Below are positions 27,955 through 38,004 of a DNA stretch of 64,000 nucleotides, one piece after another. This stretch comes from Salinimonas iocasae (GTDB lineage: Bacteria; Pseudomonadota; Gammaproteobacteria; Enterobacterales; Alteromonadaceae): positions 62,001-126,000 of the forward strand of contig NZ_CP039852.1 in the NCBI RefSeq assembly GCF_006228385.1. The letters run 5' to 3'. The notes beneath the pieces are model-generated. The model did no database searches, was not told where the DNA came from, and saw only the letters and a program-made list of their open reading frames with translations. A program made the translations under genes and the position numbers. Numbering within the stretch: the first letter of the stretch is position 1; the number at the start of each line of letters is the position of its first letter.

Positions 27955-30900
27955 TTAGAAAGTATAGCGTGCGCCAAGATTGTAACGTGCACCTAAGTCT
28001 TCCAAATACCATAGCTGATTAGGCGTACGGCCATGCTCACGGCTGTTTTCACCGGTGATATTGATACCTTCAACAAACACTGACAGGTGCTCATTCACCT
28101 CGTAGCTTACGTTCGCGTCAATCTGATAATAGTCTTCGATGTAAGCCGGGTTATTAGAGCCCTTATAGTTAGCCCGGTTAAGGTATTTTTCGCGCCAGTT
28201 CCATGCGACCCGGGCCGTCCAGCCATAATTCTCATACAGTAGAACCAGGTTGGCGGTGTCACTTAGGCCGGTAAGGGCGAACTGCGACACATTCGGGTTA
28301 CCTTCGTTATCAAAACCAATGTCACCGCGCACGATGGTGTAGTTTGCCTGCACCCCGAAACCGGTTTCCCCGAAGAAATGTTGGACCGCGAACTCGCCAC
28401 CGTACAGTTTGGCTTCCCGGTTGTTTTGCGGGTAGGACGTGCGGAACACCAGGTCCGGATCGCCTTCTTCAGGAATCAAATCCCATCCGGGAGTTTCACC
28501 AAGCTCAAGAATCTGTTCCGCCGAACCGGTGTAGTCATCTGCGCCGTTAGGATATGCCTGCGGTTGTTCCAGCAGTACCATCATGGCAAACAGTGACGTA
28601 TCATCGACCGCAAAACCACGGTCACGAAGTGCATTGGCAGCGGCAATAGCGCGTGGGCCTGATGTCTGGTCCTGAATACCGAAGTAGGTGCGATCTTCCT
28701 GGCCGGTGCCGATAAAGTTGGCTACCCGTTTTTCGAAGAAGCCGACCGACGCATAACTGGTTTCGTCGTAGTACCACTCAAACGAGATATCCAGGTTGTC
28801 TGATTCAAGAGGCAACAGCGCCGGGTTTGAGGAACTGGCTGTCGCACGCGCACCGTTGAGGGTAGAGCCTGTTAGCCCAAACCCGCTTGGTGACACCCGC
28901 AGCGATCCATACCCCGCACGAGCAATGGTTTTACTGTACGAGAAGCGTCCTTTTACATCATCGGTAAGCATGATGTCGAAGTCTAAACTGGGCAGCACGT
29001 TGTCATAGTCAGCTTTTACACTTAGCGGCTGCGCTGTGGTTTCAGGGTTTGTGAACACACTGAAATCGTTGTTGTTTTCCCAAACCAGATAGCTGGGCGG
29101 CGTTACCAGTGAGGTAGAGTCCACGTCAGTGGTTTCATAGCGCACACCGGCCAGAACGTTAATTGGCATGTCGTTCCAATCGGCCTGCACATGCACCTGG
29201 AAGTAAGCCGCCATGGTGTCTTCTTCTACCGTATCATTGGTAGAAAACACATCGCTGACCCCAAAGTAGTTGGCATCTGACGGATAAAGCGCAATGCCTT
29301 CACGTGCCAGTGCAACCGTGTCACCGGTAAAGCCTATACCCTGACTTTCACCGGTGCTGTAGTCGTCAAACTCGCCACCCACATCAATCTGTTCCAGTAA
29401 GCCTTCTGAGAATTCACCCGGGTTGGCAATGCCCCAGTTGCCTAGTGTCATGTTGTCACCGGCTGTCTGACGGGCGTTCATTTCCATGGCGCGGCCTTCC
29501 ACCCCAAATTGGAATTCACCATTGTCCAGATAGTAGGTACCGTCGAATTTGAACTGGGTAATTTCGGTAACCTGAGAGGCATGACGGAAGCGCAGTATTG
29601 AAGAGCCAACGTCGCCGGCATCCAATACGCCATTGTCATTACCGCGCTGAGAATCATCATAGACATTGCGATAAGAAGGCAGCTCACGGCCAAACCACCA
29701 TTCGCGAGAGGCAACAATCGGCGCGCCCAGGCCGACAGCAATCTCGCCGGACGCCAGGTTATCACTTGGTCCTGTGGGTAAGCTTTCCATTTCTGAGTTG
29801 TGAACATCAAAATTAAGCTTTAACGAATCGCTGTAGAAATACTCGAAATTCAAACCCAGTGAGTTCAGGGTGTTGGTTTGTTCACGATATTGCTGTTCGT
29901 AACCTTCATCTACGGTGCCGTTGTAGTTTTCCGCAATGTAGATAGGCGTTGCAACCGGGCCATCATCAAACTCAACCTGTGTAATGTTGGAGCCGTTTTG
30001 CACCCAGTTAGTAATTTCACCACGGTGCTCGTTGATTTCGTTTTCTGCAAACAGATAATCCAGCGTCGCGGTCATGTTGTCAGCAGGCGCGTATTGCAAA
30101 GTAATCTGTGCATTTTTACGCTCACGCTGGCGGTCTGAAAAGGCATAGCGTAAGTCGTTAGGACGGGCGTAAAGCTGACCCACATCAGGCACATTCTGGT
30201 AAACCGACATGTCAGCGTTGTTAAACAGCGTATCAGGATCGTTAGGGTCGCCCCATTCACCAATATTCCAGTCGTTTACGGTTGCACCCACATAACCAGA
30301 ATCGCGCTGCTGAATAATTGCAGTGACATTGACCCCGAACGTGGCGTCTTCATCTGTCCAGTTTACAATGCCTGATACTTCGGGCGTTACGTCGTCGCCT
30401 ACGCGATTTGTGGTATCGTGAACGGCTTTAGCGGCTACGGATGCTGTAAAGCCAGGATTGTCTAACGGGCGAGCGGTCAAAATGTTGATTGTAGCGCCAA
30501 TACCACCCGTGGCGATATCCGCTTTACTGGTCTTATAAACCTCAACCGCTCTTACGCCTTCTGATGCCAGGTTGGCAAAGGAAAATGCGCGGGTACCACC
30601 GCGTACCATCGGCACCACTGCCGCCACCATATGTTTGGGCAGCAGGCATCATACGGCCATTGAGCGTTATCATGTTATTACCACCGCCAAAACCACGCAC
30701 GGTAACTTCGTTACCCTCACCGTTAGTTCGGCTAATGGATACACCTGTAATACGCTGCAAGGATTCGGCGAGGTTGGTATCCGGGAACTTACCGATATCT
30801 TCAGCGGATATCGCATCCACAACACCCACTGAGTTTCGTTTAATAGATTGCGCTTCTGTCAGGCTGGATTTAAGGCCAGTAACCTCAATGACCTCTACCG

Positions 30901-31024
30901 GTTCGCCATTCTCTGTAGCGCCATCGTTCTGCTGAGCAAATGCTGGCATCATGACGCTGGTACCAAGTAAAACAGAAAGGCTCCTGGTCAGGAGTGACTT
31001 TTTAAATGGAATGTTTCGTTTCAT
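27955..31024 (-). pseudogene. TonB-dependent receptor of the xylan locus, frame broken in the plug domain
   Basis: Two overlapping frames together make one receptor of about 1020 residues. The first (31024 to about 30600) has a signal peptide (KSLLTRSLSVLLGTSVMMPAFA), a TonB box region (VEVIEVTG) and the plug start to MITLNGRMMPAAQTYGGGSG. The second (about 30605 to 27955) continues with TRAFSFANLASEGVRAVEVY, the rest of the plug, a 22-strand-type barrel and the final aromatic residue (ARYTF). The frames differ by one base (3n+1). At 30592-30607, removal of the 10 bases GGTACGCGGT (minus strand) restores a perfect family sequence, ADGTRAFSF. GGGGAA precedes the ATG at 31024. It should import xylo-oligosaccharides. 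It could be a real pseudogene, a switching tract or a sequencing error. Confidence 0.85.
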
Positions 31025-31250
31025 GTGATTCCCCAATCGTTTCCCTATTACTTGCTCACTATTGCATGCGAGACTGTTCAACGTTTCCCAAATAAAACCA
31101 GAAGATCAGCAGGCGCATAGTAAACAAACTGTTAACGAATGGTAATAAGCTGGTGAAAGCTAGCTATTATCTTTTTTCACATTGGAGTGTCGATAAATAC
31201 TGTAAACAGGAACTTTTGAAAATAATGCCGCTAACCATCATGTTGGGCGC

Positions 31251-32951
31251 TTATTGAGACGGTGTATCAGGCATTGCGCTGATACTGGCGAGCACGTACA
31301 CCAGTGGCGCATTCCAGTTAATAGCCACTTCATTGGTGGAATAACTGCACCAGGCGTCCAGATAAGACATCGCAGGCATATCGGAAGGGTACTTACATTC
31401 ATCCTGATGGCCGTTCTGTGGGCCGCCTACCAGCCAGCCGGGCACCGGATCGGCGATATTGTCTGCCTGCGACGGTCGGTGGTGAATAAACCGTGGTGAT
31501 CGGCTCCCAAAGCCGGTAACAAAGCTAAAGCCGGTCAGATTTCTGCCACTGATATAATCCACCAATGCCAGCGAGGCATCACGGTAGCGCGACCGTTTTT
31601 CTAACGCAAAGGCGACTTCCAGTAGCATGGCTTTATTCATCATCACAGCATTACTGCCCCAGACAAAGTCACTGACCACTGTGGGCACCCGCAGGGCATG
31701 CGCCTGCATAATGTTCACCTGATGGTCGGCATAATCCAATAGCGCGGTTTTGACCTTCTGATAGTCAGACGAAGAAAGCAAAGCCTGTGCATCATTAAGT
31801 ACCGACAGGTAACCGAGGCTATCCACGCTGGCCCAGGAGGGTGTCGACACCGCAGGCAGCGTCTGCACCTGCGCCCGCAACGCTTCAGAATTGCTGGTGC
31901 TTATGGCATATTCGATACGTGCCCAGCGAAACTCATCTTCCAGATACGTATCACCATATTCCCCGGTATGCACATTTTGCTCGTTGCGATAATATCGCTG
32001 CGGATGTTGCCTGACCCATTCAAGCGCCTGTCTGGCGGCATCCAGATACACCTCCCGCTTATCTTCAAATACTCGGGCAGCCGCCGACATCACGGCCGCA
32101 AAGTTCAGCGTTGCGGCGGTGCTTTTAGCCGTAGCGTACCGGGTTTTTGTAGCTTTATGGGGCATAACAGGGCCGGCGAAATCCAGTGTGGTAAGTTTGT
32201 GGTAAACCCCACCGTCGTCAGCCTGCATGGTGACCAGCCAATCCAGGTTCCACAGGATTTCATCTAAAATATCCGCTCGCTCATTCATTGATTCAGGAAT
32301 ATTCCAGTAGCGCTCACGGTAAAACGCAGGATGGTCCAGATAGGCCCGTAACAGTGTGTAGGTAGTGATACCGGAATTAACAACATATTTATTATAATCA
32401 CCGGCATCGTACCAGCCCTTTTGCCGTGGTGAGGCAGGCAGGTCAGGTAGATCAAGCACTTTAACAGAGTTGTCCGGATGTCCGGCAGGACGATGCCATT
32501 TACCTGCAAACGCGGGGTCCAGGGCCACGCCTGCCCGGGCATAGTAATAGGCTTTGATAGCCGCATCATGGATGGTGGCATAGTTATCCGGTCGCACGGC
32601 GAATATTTGTGGGCTGGCGCCTTCAACGGACAGGCGATACTCTCCGGGTGAAGTAATGCCGGAAATATCTGCTAGTGCTACTGCCTTACCGGCTTCCTGC
32701 CAGGTGCCGTTAAGCTCGGTCTTACTTTTCATCACGGCCTGATTGGTTTTCAGGTCGGTCACGGTAAACGAACGCACCGTGTCTGATGATAAAACGGCCA
32801 GCTTGTTCTGGTGTGGCAGAAAGCCCCACTGGTTGATAAATACGCTGTCCGAAGACGCTGGCGTTTTAAACAGCGGGGCAAAAAATATGGCAATGAGTGC
32901 GGTAAGCACCAGCAGCCCGATCAGAATTAGATAAATGTGCTTTTTATTCAT
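31251..32951 (-). CDS. Glycoside hydrolase family 9 enzyme, membrane-anchored
   Basis: A 566-residue protein: N-terminal uncleaved-looking membrane helix (5-27), an Ig-like CelD_N domain (about 35-120) and a GH9 (alpha/alpha)6 catalytic domain (about 125-560). The catalytic bases lie in WYDAGDYNKYV (Asp182, Asp185) and the acid in NEVAINWNAPL (Glu541). GH9 enzymes are mostly endo- or exo-beta-1,4-glucanases, so a place in a xylan locus suggests action on mixed glucan or on oligomers in the periplasm. The start overlaps the acetylesterase stop (ATGA), so the two are coupled. Confidence 0.85.
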   Translation of the reverse strand: MNKKHIYLILIGLLVLTALIAIFFAPLFKTPASSDSVFINQWGFLPHQNKLAVLSSDTVRSFTVTDLKTNQAVMKSKTELNGTWQEAGKAVALADISGITSPGEYRLSVEGASPQIFAVRPDNYATIHDAAIKAYYYARAGVALDPAFAGKWHRPAGHPDNSVKVLDLPDLPASPRQKGWYDAGDYNKYVVNSGITTYTLLRAYLDHPAFYRERYWNIPESMNERADILDEILWNLDWLVTMQADDGGVYHKLTTLDFAGPVMPHKATKTRYATAKSTAATLNFAAVMSAAARVFEDKREVYLDAARQALEWVRQHPQRYYRNEQNVHTGEYGDTYLEDEFRWARIEYAISTSNSEALRAQVQTLPAVSTPSWASVDSLGYLSVLNDAQALLSSSDYQKVKTALLDYADHQVNIMQAHALRVPTVVSDFVWGSNAVMMNKAMLLEVAFALEKRSRYRDASLALVDYISGRNLTGFSFVTGFGSRSPRFIHHRPSQADNIADPVPGWLVGGPQNGHQDECKYPSDMPAMSYLDAWCSYSTNEVAINWNAPLVYVLASISAMPDTPSQ

Positions 32952-34882
32952 TGGCTGGGTGCTTCCTGGCTATTGTTATTTAAATCATACTCAAAAGGCG
33001 CCAGTGGCCACCCGTCGGCATCAGTGATGCTATAAACCGGATTATCCGCCCAGGCATAGCGTACGGTAACAGGCGTACTCACTTCGGGATGAGACAAGAT
33101 AAATTGGTTGCCATCGCGCGTCACTTCCGCCCAAAAAAACTGACCGTCCTTTCCGGCCAGGGTAAAACCACTTTGTGGAGTATTCACTTGTCGTAACCCC
33201 TGGCGATCGTTAAGGGTGATGACTACGTTCTTTCCCTGCAATTCAATATTGGTAACGTCAGGGCCACTCTCATTCACCTCATCCTGATAAACGGCGGCAC
33301 GCGCCTGCAAGGCAAGCCGCTCACCAACAACCTGTTTATCAACCGGATGAATATCGTTGTATTCACCGGCATCAATGGTGGTAACCAGCCACGCATTGTC
33401 ATGTTGTGCTGCCAGAGCCTGTTGTGCGCGCAGTTCTGCCCACTGACTTTCCTGCGGACTGACTTGCGGGGTCATATAATTGGCCAGTTGCACGATGAAA
33501 AATGGTAAGGCAGGCTGTTGCCACTGGGCTCGCCAGTGATCCATCATTGATGTGAGCATGTCTGCATAGTGATCAGGGGTATCGGCATTCGATTCACCCT
33601 GGTACCAGATCACGCCAGAAAGCGGAAAACGGGTAAGCGGAGCGATCATGGCGTTGTACAAACCGGTAGGTTTCCAGCGTATAAAGGTTTGCACAGGCGC
33701 AATATGCGGCATGCTTGCCGCCGGTTTGGCCTGCCAGTCGCCGGCCAGGGAAACGCGGCGATTATTTGTGCCAATAAAGTAGGCTTTATCCGGAAAAAAC
33801 TCAGTGTTACCGCTGTTACCGGTGATGCGCACAGTAATAACATTGTTTCCTTTACGGATAACCTGCGGTGGCACTTCGTAGCGACGGGGAGGGTAGTGAT
33901 AGGTCGTGTTTCCCACCAATACACCATTTACCCATACTTCGTCGGCATCACGTATTCGACCTAGTCTTAAGATGACCGGTGACTGCGGGTCAAAGGGCAG
34001 GTTGACCGTTTTTTTTGCCCACCAGCTACCGGTGTAACCCTCTTTTGCAAAAGGCGGTGTACCGGGCACGGTAAAGGTTTGCCAGTCAGCAGTAGTAATA
34101 TCATCGCTATACCAGGCCGGTGTTTGTAAGCCGGTATCTTTTTTAGCCAGCGCACTGTACCAGGTAGTTGCAGCATCCTGATCGTGCTTTTTTGTGGCTT
34201 CAATGTACGCTTCTTCCCTGAATGGAGCAGCCTCTTTAAGTTGTTGGGGATAGTCGGCTAAAAGCGCCGGGTCCATCCAGGCTTCAATGGGGGAGCCGCC
34301 CAGCGAGGCATTGATGATGCCGATGGGCACCCCTTTGTATCTGTACAGATGGCGGGCAAAATAAAAGGCAACAGCAGACAGTGATTCAATATCCTGGGAT
34401 TGTGCGGTTTTCCAGTCGGCCGGTTCTGGCTCGGCCAGAGTGCGTGAAAAATTAAACGTGTCAGGAACAGTAAACTCGCGAATCAGCGGGTAGTCTGCCA
34501 GCGCTACGTCCTGAGGGTATGCTTCTTCAACCCTTTCCATGGTCAGTTCCATATTGGACTGCCCTGAGACCAGATACACATCGCCAAAATAGATATCTTT
34601 CACCTGTAGTGCGACATTGTCACCGCTGACGCTGAGAGTGTGCGGCCCGCCGGCAGGTTGCTCAGGCAATGACAGTGACCAGCGACCATCTTTGATTGTT
34701 GCGTTACCTATGGGGTGTCCATCCAGCGCCAGCGAGAGCGAGCCCGCCTCGTCACTGAATACGATCACCGGTACGGAGCCATCACGCTGCAACACCGCGC
34801 CATCAGAAATTAGTGAGTGAAAATGTGTATCGCTTAGAGCCGGCAGAGAAAATAATGTCAGTAGAAAGGCTGCCACGCGCAT
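32948..34882 (-). CDS. Acetylxylan/sialate O-acetylesterase-type enzyme (SGNH, CE20-like)
   Basis: A 644-residue secreted protein (signal peptide MRVAAFLLTLFSLPALS). The SGNH hydrolase core has the nucleophile Ser109 in LVSGQSNMELTM, the second block VIWYQGESNADT and the Asp-His pair in DIHPVDKQ. A beta-sandwich of the GH2 sugar-binding type is inserted in the middle (about 300-355, EVWVNGVLVGN). This is the layout of acetylxylan esterases of the CE20 type, which take acetyl groups off xylo-oligosaccharides. It follows the xylA terminator by about 17 bases, so it relies on read-through or its own promoter. Confidence 0.82.
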   Translation of the reverse strand: MRVAAFLLTLFSLPALSDTHFHSLISDGAVLQRDGSVPVIVFSDEAGSLSLALDGHPIGNATIKDGRWSLSLPEQPAGGPHTLSVSGDNVALQVKDIYFGDVYLVSGQSNMELTMERVEEAYPQDVALADYPLIREFTVPDTFNFSRTLAEPEPADWKTAQSQDIESLSAVAFYFARHLYRYKGVPIGIINASLGGSPIEAWMDPALLADYPQQLKEAAPFREEAYIEATKKHDQDAATTWYSALAKKDTGLQTPAWYSDDITTADWQTFTVPGTPPFAKEGYTGSWWAKKTVNLPFDPQSPVILRLGRIRDADEVWVNGVLVGNTTYHYPPRRYEVPPQVIRKGNNVITVRITGNSGNTEFFPDKAYFIGTNNRRVSLAGDWQAKPAASMPHIAPVQTFIRWKPTGLYNAMIAPLTRFPLSGVIWYQGESNADTPDHYADMLTSMMDHWRAQWQQPALPFFIVQLANYMTPQVSPQESQWAELRAQQALAAQHDNAWLVTTIDAGEYNDIHPVDKQVVGERLALQARAAVYQDEVNESGPDVTNIELQGKNVVITLNDRQGLRQVNTPQSGFTLAGKDGQFFWAEVTRDGNQFILSHPEVSTPVTVRYAWADNPVYSITDADGWPLAPFEYDLNNNSQEAPSQ

Positions 34883-34898
34883 GCTTCAACCCTTTAAC

Positions 34899-34928
34899 AA
34901 AAAAAGGCGTACGACAGTGCCGTACGCC
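34899..34928 (-). terminator. Rho-independent terminator of xylA
   Basis: On the minus strand, GGCGTACG (34928-34921) pairs with CGTACGCC (34913-34906) over a 7-base loop and is followed by seven Ts (34905-34899). It starts 14 bases after the xylA stop and separates xylBA from the esterase-GH9 pair. Confidence 0.88.
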
Positions 34929-34941
34929 AGATGGGAGATGA

Positions 34942-36261
34942 TTAACGGAAGATGGTGTTATTGACCATGTTTTCCAGCATTTCCTGTTGCCCGGAAACGT
35001 GTTTCGGGTCGAGGTTTTGCTGTTCGGTGTATTGTGCCAAAGACTCAAGGGTGTAGTCGCCGTTGGCCACTTTGCTGCCAAAGTCCGTTTCCCAGCCCTG
35101 GTAGCGTTTTGACTTCGCGTTGTCGATAAAATCGTTTTCAATCATGGCTGCTGCCTTTTTCAGGCCCAGTGCACAGGTATCCATGCCGCCGATATGACCA
35201 TGGAACAGATCTGCCGGGTCAATACTCTGACGACGTAATTTGGTGTCGAAGTTAAAGCCGCCTGACGTGTAACCGCCATTTTTAAGGATTTCATAACAAA
35301 TCAGCGTCATCTCTTCCACGCTGTTCGGGAACTGGTCGGTATCCCAGCCTAGCTGCGGGTCACCGCGGTTTGCATCAATGGAACCAAAAATGCCCAGTGC
35401 AAATGCCGTAGCAATTTCATGGTGGAACGAATGGCCCGAAAGCGTGGCATGGTTTGCCTCAATGTTTACCGCAAACTCTTTTTCCAGCCCGAATTCTTTT
35501 AAGAAACCGTATACCGTGGCCGTGTCATAGTCATATTGATGCTTGGTGGGTTCCTGTGGCTTAGGCTCAAGTAACAGCAGGCCGTCAAAGCCAATTTTAT
35601 GCTTATGCTCAACCACCATATTCATGAAGCGACCCAGGTTATTACGCTCGCGTTTCAGATCAGTGTTAAGCAGGGTCTCATAACCTTCACGACCGCCCCA
35701 CAGCACATAGTTTTCGCCGCCCAGTTTATGAGTGGCATTCATGGCATGAAAGACCTGCGTCGCAGCACGGGCGAAAACTTCCGGATCCGGGTTGGTAGAA
35801 GCACCTGACATATAGCGCGGGTTACTAAACACGTTAGCCGTACCCCACAACAGCTTCATGCCGGTTTCTTCCTGCTTGGCTGCCAGGACGTCGGTCATCT
35901 TCGCAAAGTTGTTAACATAATCTTTAACGGACTCGCCTTCTGGTGCCACATCAACATCATGAAAACAGTAAAATGGCGCGCCTAGCTTAGAAAAGAAATC
36001 AAAAGCCACATCAGCTTTTTGTTTTGCCCGCTCCATGGCATCGCCTGACTGCAGCCAGGGACGATTAAATGTCGGGCCACCAAAGACGTCAGCGCCGTCC
36101 CAACAGAAATTGTGCCAGTAGCAGCTGGCAAAGCGCAGATGCTCTTCCATGGTTTTACCCAACACCTTCTCTTTGGCGTTGTAGTGTTTAAAGGCCAGCG
36201 GGTTAGTCGAGTCTGGCCCTTCGAATTCAATTGGCGCGATATCGTTAAAATAATTTGCCAT
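34942..36261 (-). CDS. xylA: Xylose isomerase
   Basis: A 439-residue cytoplasmic enzyme converting D-xylose to D-xylulose. Class II xylose isomerase hallmarks: [12 protein letters not shown] with the active-site His-Asp, [29 protein letters not shown], and [17 protein letters not shown] with metal-binding Asp residues. The ATG at 36261 follows AAGGAGTG. It is the second gene after xylB and has its own upstream region with a CATAAT element; the gene order xylB-xylA is reversed from that of E. coli. Confidence 0.97.
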   Translation of the reverse strand: MANYFNDIAPIEFEGPDSTNPLAFKHYNAKEKVLGKTMEEHLRFASCYWHNFCWDGADVFGGPTFNRPWLQSGDAMERAKQKADVAFDFFSKLGAPFYCFHDVDVAPEGESVKDYVNNFAKMTDVLAAKQEETGMKLLWGTANVFSNPRYMSGASTNPDPEVFARAATQVFHAMNATHKLGGENYVLWGGREGYETLLNTDLKRERNNLGRFMNMVVEHKHKIGFDGLLLLEPKPQEPTKHQYDYDTATVYGFLKEFGLEKEFAVNIEANHATLSGHSFHHEIATAFALGIFGSIDANRGDPQLGWDTDQFPNSVEEMTLICYEILKNGGYTSGGFNFDTKLRRQSIDPADLFHGHIGGMDTCALGLKKAAAMIENDFIDNAKSKRYQGWETDFGSKVANGDYTLESLAQYTEQQNLDPKHVSGQQEMLENMVNNTIFR

Positions 36262-36333
36262 GAGTCACTCCTTAGTGAGTTTGTGGCGTATGTGAAACCG
36301 TGTCATGCCATGGTAATGCGCCCATGTGCCACA

Positions 36334-36344
36334 ACAATTATGTT
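36334..36344 (-). promoter_or_regulatory. Candidate XylR operator before xylA
   Basis: Read toward xylA the sequence is AACATAATTGT, 73-83 bases before the ATG. It shares nine bases (CATAATTGT) with the site before xylB and CATAAT with those before the GH43 operon and the large GH9 gene. Regulator and function are inferred. Confidence 0.4.
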
Positions 36345-36376
36345 AATTAGATGTACTTTTGTGTTTTTTGGTTGGC

Positions 36377-37834
36377 TTAAAAGTGCGGCTCCACCGCAAA
36401 GTACAATTCCCTGAATTTCTGACGACGTTTGAGGTAAATATCAAAATGAGAATTGTCCGGTTCGAAGGTTTTTACCAGCTTCGGGAACGGGCAGATGTAT
36501 GAGGGTTTAATTTCAGGATTCATTGCCAGGTGGGCCAGGCGTGCAGCGCCCAGTGCCGGACCCACATCGCCGCTTTGCCGTAAATTCATGGCCAGGCCGC
36601 TCACATTCGCCAGCATCTGGCACCAGTAGCTGCTCCTGACACCTCCCCCGATGAGACTGATGCCATCGGCCTGCACACCACAGCCGTGAACGGCATCAAT
36701 GCCGTCAGCCAGGGCCATGGAGACCCCCTCCATAACCGCTCTGGCCATATGTGCACGGGTAGTACTGGCAGAAAGACCAAAAAACATGCCTCTGGCTGCA
36801 GGATTATTGTGTGGCGTGCGTTCTCCGGTCAGGTAAGGTAAAAAATATGGGGTGGCATCGTCATCGGCACCGGTGTTGCTCTCAATATCAGCGGTCAGCT
36901 CGCCAACATCCTTATAGCCAGCGTTGGCCGCATACCATTGCAGGCAGCTGGCTGCACTTAGCATCACCGACATCAGGTGCCAGCGATCAGGCAGGGCGTG
37001 ACAAAAACTATGGACTGCTGACTCGGCGTTGCTGCGAAACTCGCGGGTGACCGCAAAGTACACACCGGATGTACCTAAAGACAGCATGGCCTGGCCGGGA
37101 TTAATGATGCCACATCCAATCGCGCCGGCTGCGTTATCACCGGCACCCGCCACAATGGCAACGTCTTTCATTCCCCAACGCTTGCTTAAAGATGGTAGCA
37201 GCGAGCCTGTCACCTGATTGCCTTCGTACAGGTCCGGCATGTTTTGTCGGCTTAATCCGCAGGCATCAAGCAGTGAGTCACTCCAGTCACGTTTACCGAC
37301 ATCCAGCCAGATTGTGCCAGCGGAGTCAGACATATCACTGGCATAATCGCCACTTAATTTAAACCGCAGGTAGTCCTTGGGTAACAGCACCTTATCGATG
37401 CGGGAGAACACTTCAGGCTCATGCTTTTTTACCCAAAGCAGCTTAGGCGCGGTGAATCCAGGCATCACCAGATTACCGGTAATATCAGTAACCGCTGGCA
37501 CGGTTTCGGTAAGCGTCACACACTCTTTTTCCGTGCGCCCGTCATTCCACAGGATGGCAGGGCGCAGTACATTACCACCACGGCCCAGTAGCGTGGCGCC
37601 GTGCATCTGCCCAGCCAGTCCGATAGCAGAAACTGTGGCCAGATTATGCGACTTGCTGAGAGTATCAAGGCATTCGCAGGTGGCATCCCACCAGTGTTGC
37701 GGATCCTGTTCGGACCACATCGGGTGTGGCATGGAAAGGGCAAGGCTGCTACTGGCACTAGCCACAAGCTCACCCTCGGTGTTCGTCAGAATAACCTTCA
37801 CCCCGGAGGTGCCTAAATCAATACCTATGAACAT
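36377..37834 (-). CDS. xylB: Xylulokinase
   Basis: A 485-residue FGGY-family sugar kinase that phosphorylates D-xylulose to D-xylulose 5-phosphate for the pentose phosphate pathway. Start FIGIDLGTSGVKVIL is the phosphate-1 motif. AGQMHGATLL is the substrate-binding Met-His-Gly of xylulokinases, GAGDNAAGAIGCG and SLGTSG bind ATP, and SLIGGGVRSSYWCQMLA is the C-terminal FGGY signature. It is divergent from xylR across 170 AT-rich bases. Confidence 0.97.
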   Translation of the reverse strand: MFIGIDLGTSGVKVILTNTEGELVASASSSLALSMPHPMWSEQDPQHWWDATCECLDTLSKSHNLATVSAIGLAGQMHGATLLGRGGNVLRPAILWNDGRTEKECVTLTETVPAVTDITGNLVMPGFTAPKLLWVKKHEPEVFSRIDKVLLPKDYLRFKLSGDYASDMSDSAGTIWLDVGKRDWSDSLLDACGLSRQNMPDLYEGNQVTGSLLPSLSKRWGMKDVAIVAGAGDNAAGAIGCGIINPGQAMLSLGTSGVYFAVTREFRSNAESAVHSFCHALPDRWHLMSVMLSAASCLQWYAANAGYKDVGELTADIESNTGADDDATPYFLPYLTGERTPHNNPAARGMFFGLSASTTRAHMARAVMEGVSMALADGIDAVHGCGVQADGISLIGGGVRSSYWCQMLANVSGLAMNLRQSGDVGPALGAARLAHLAMNPEIKPSYICPFPKLVKTFEPDNSHFDIYLKRRQKFRELYFAVEPHF

Positions 37835-37891
37835 GTGTTTACGCTGAAATAATTTCGGATGCGTTCATCCTGATTATCAAATCACAAAAGG

Positions 37892-37904
37892 ACAATTATG
37901 ATTT
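37892..37904 (-). promoter_or_regulatory. Candidate XylR operator in the xylB-xylR intergenic region
   Basis: Read toward xylB the sequence is AAATCATAATTGT, 58-70 bases before its ATG and about 100 bases before the xylR ATG. The first ten bases (AAATCATAAT) recur exactly upstream of the GH43 operon and of the large GH9 gene. An additional odd-length palindrome, GAAATAATTTC at 37846-37856, lies closer to xylB. Confidence 0.45.
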
Positions 37905-38004
37905 TTTGTAATTTTTTTGTTAATTCAATTTAACTGTATTAGTATCGAACTGCCTAAAAAATAACATAACAATTTTTATTTAATTTCGTTTTTGCGGGGC
38001 ACGT

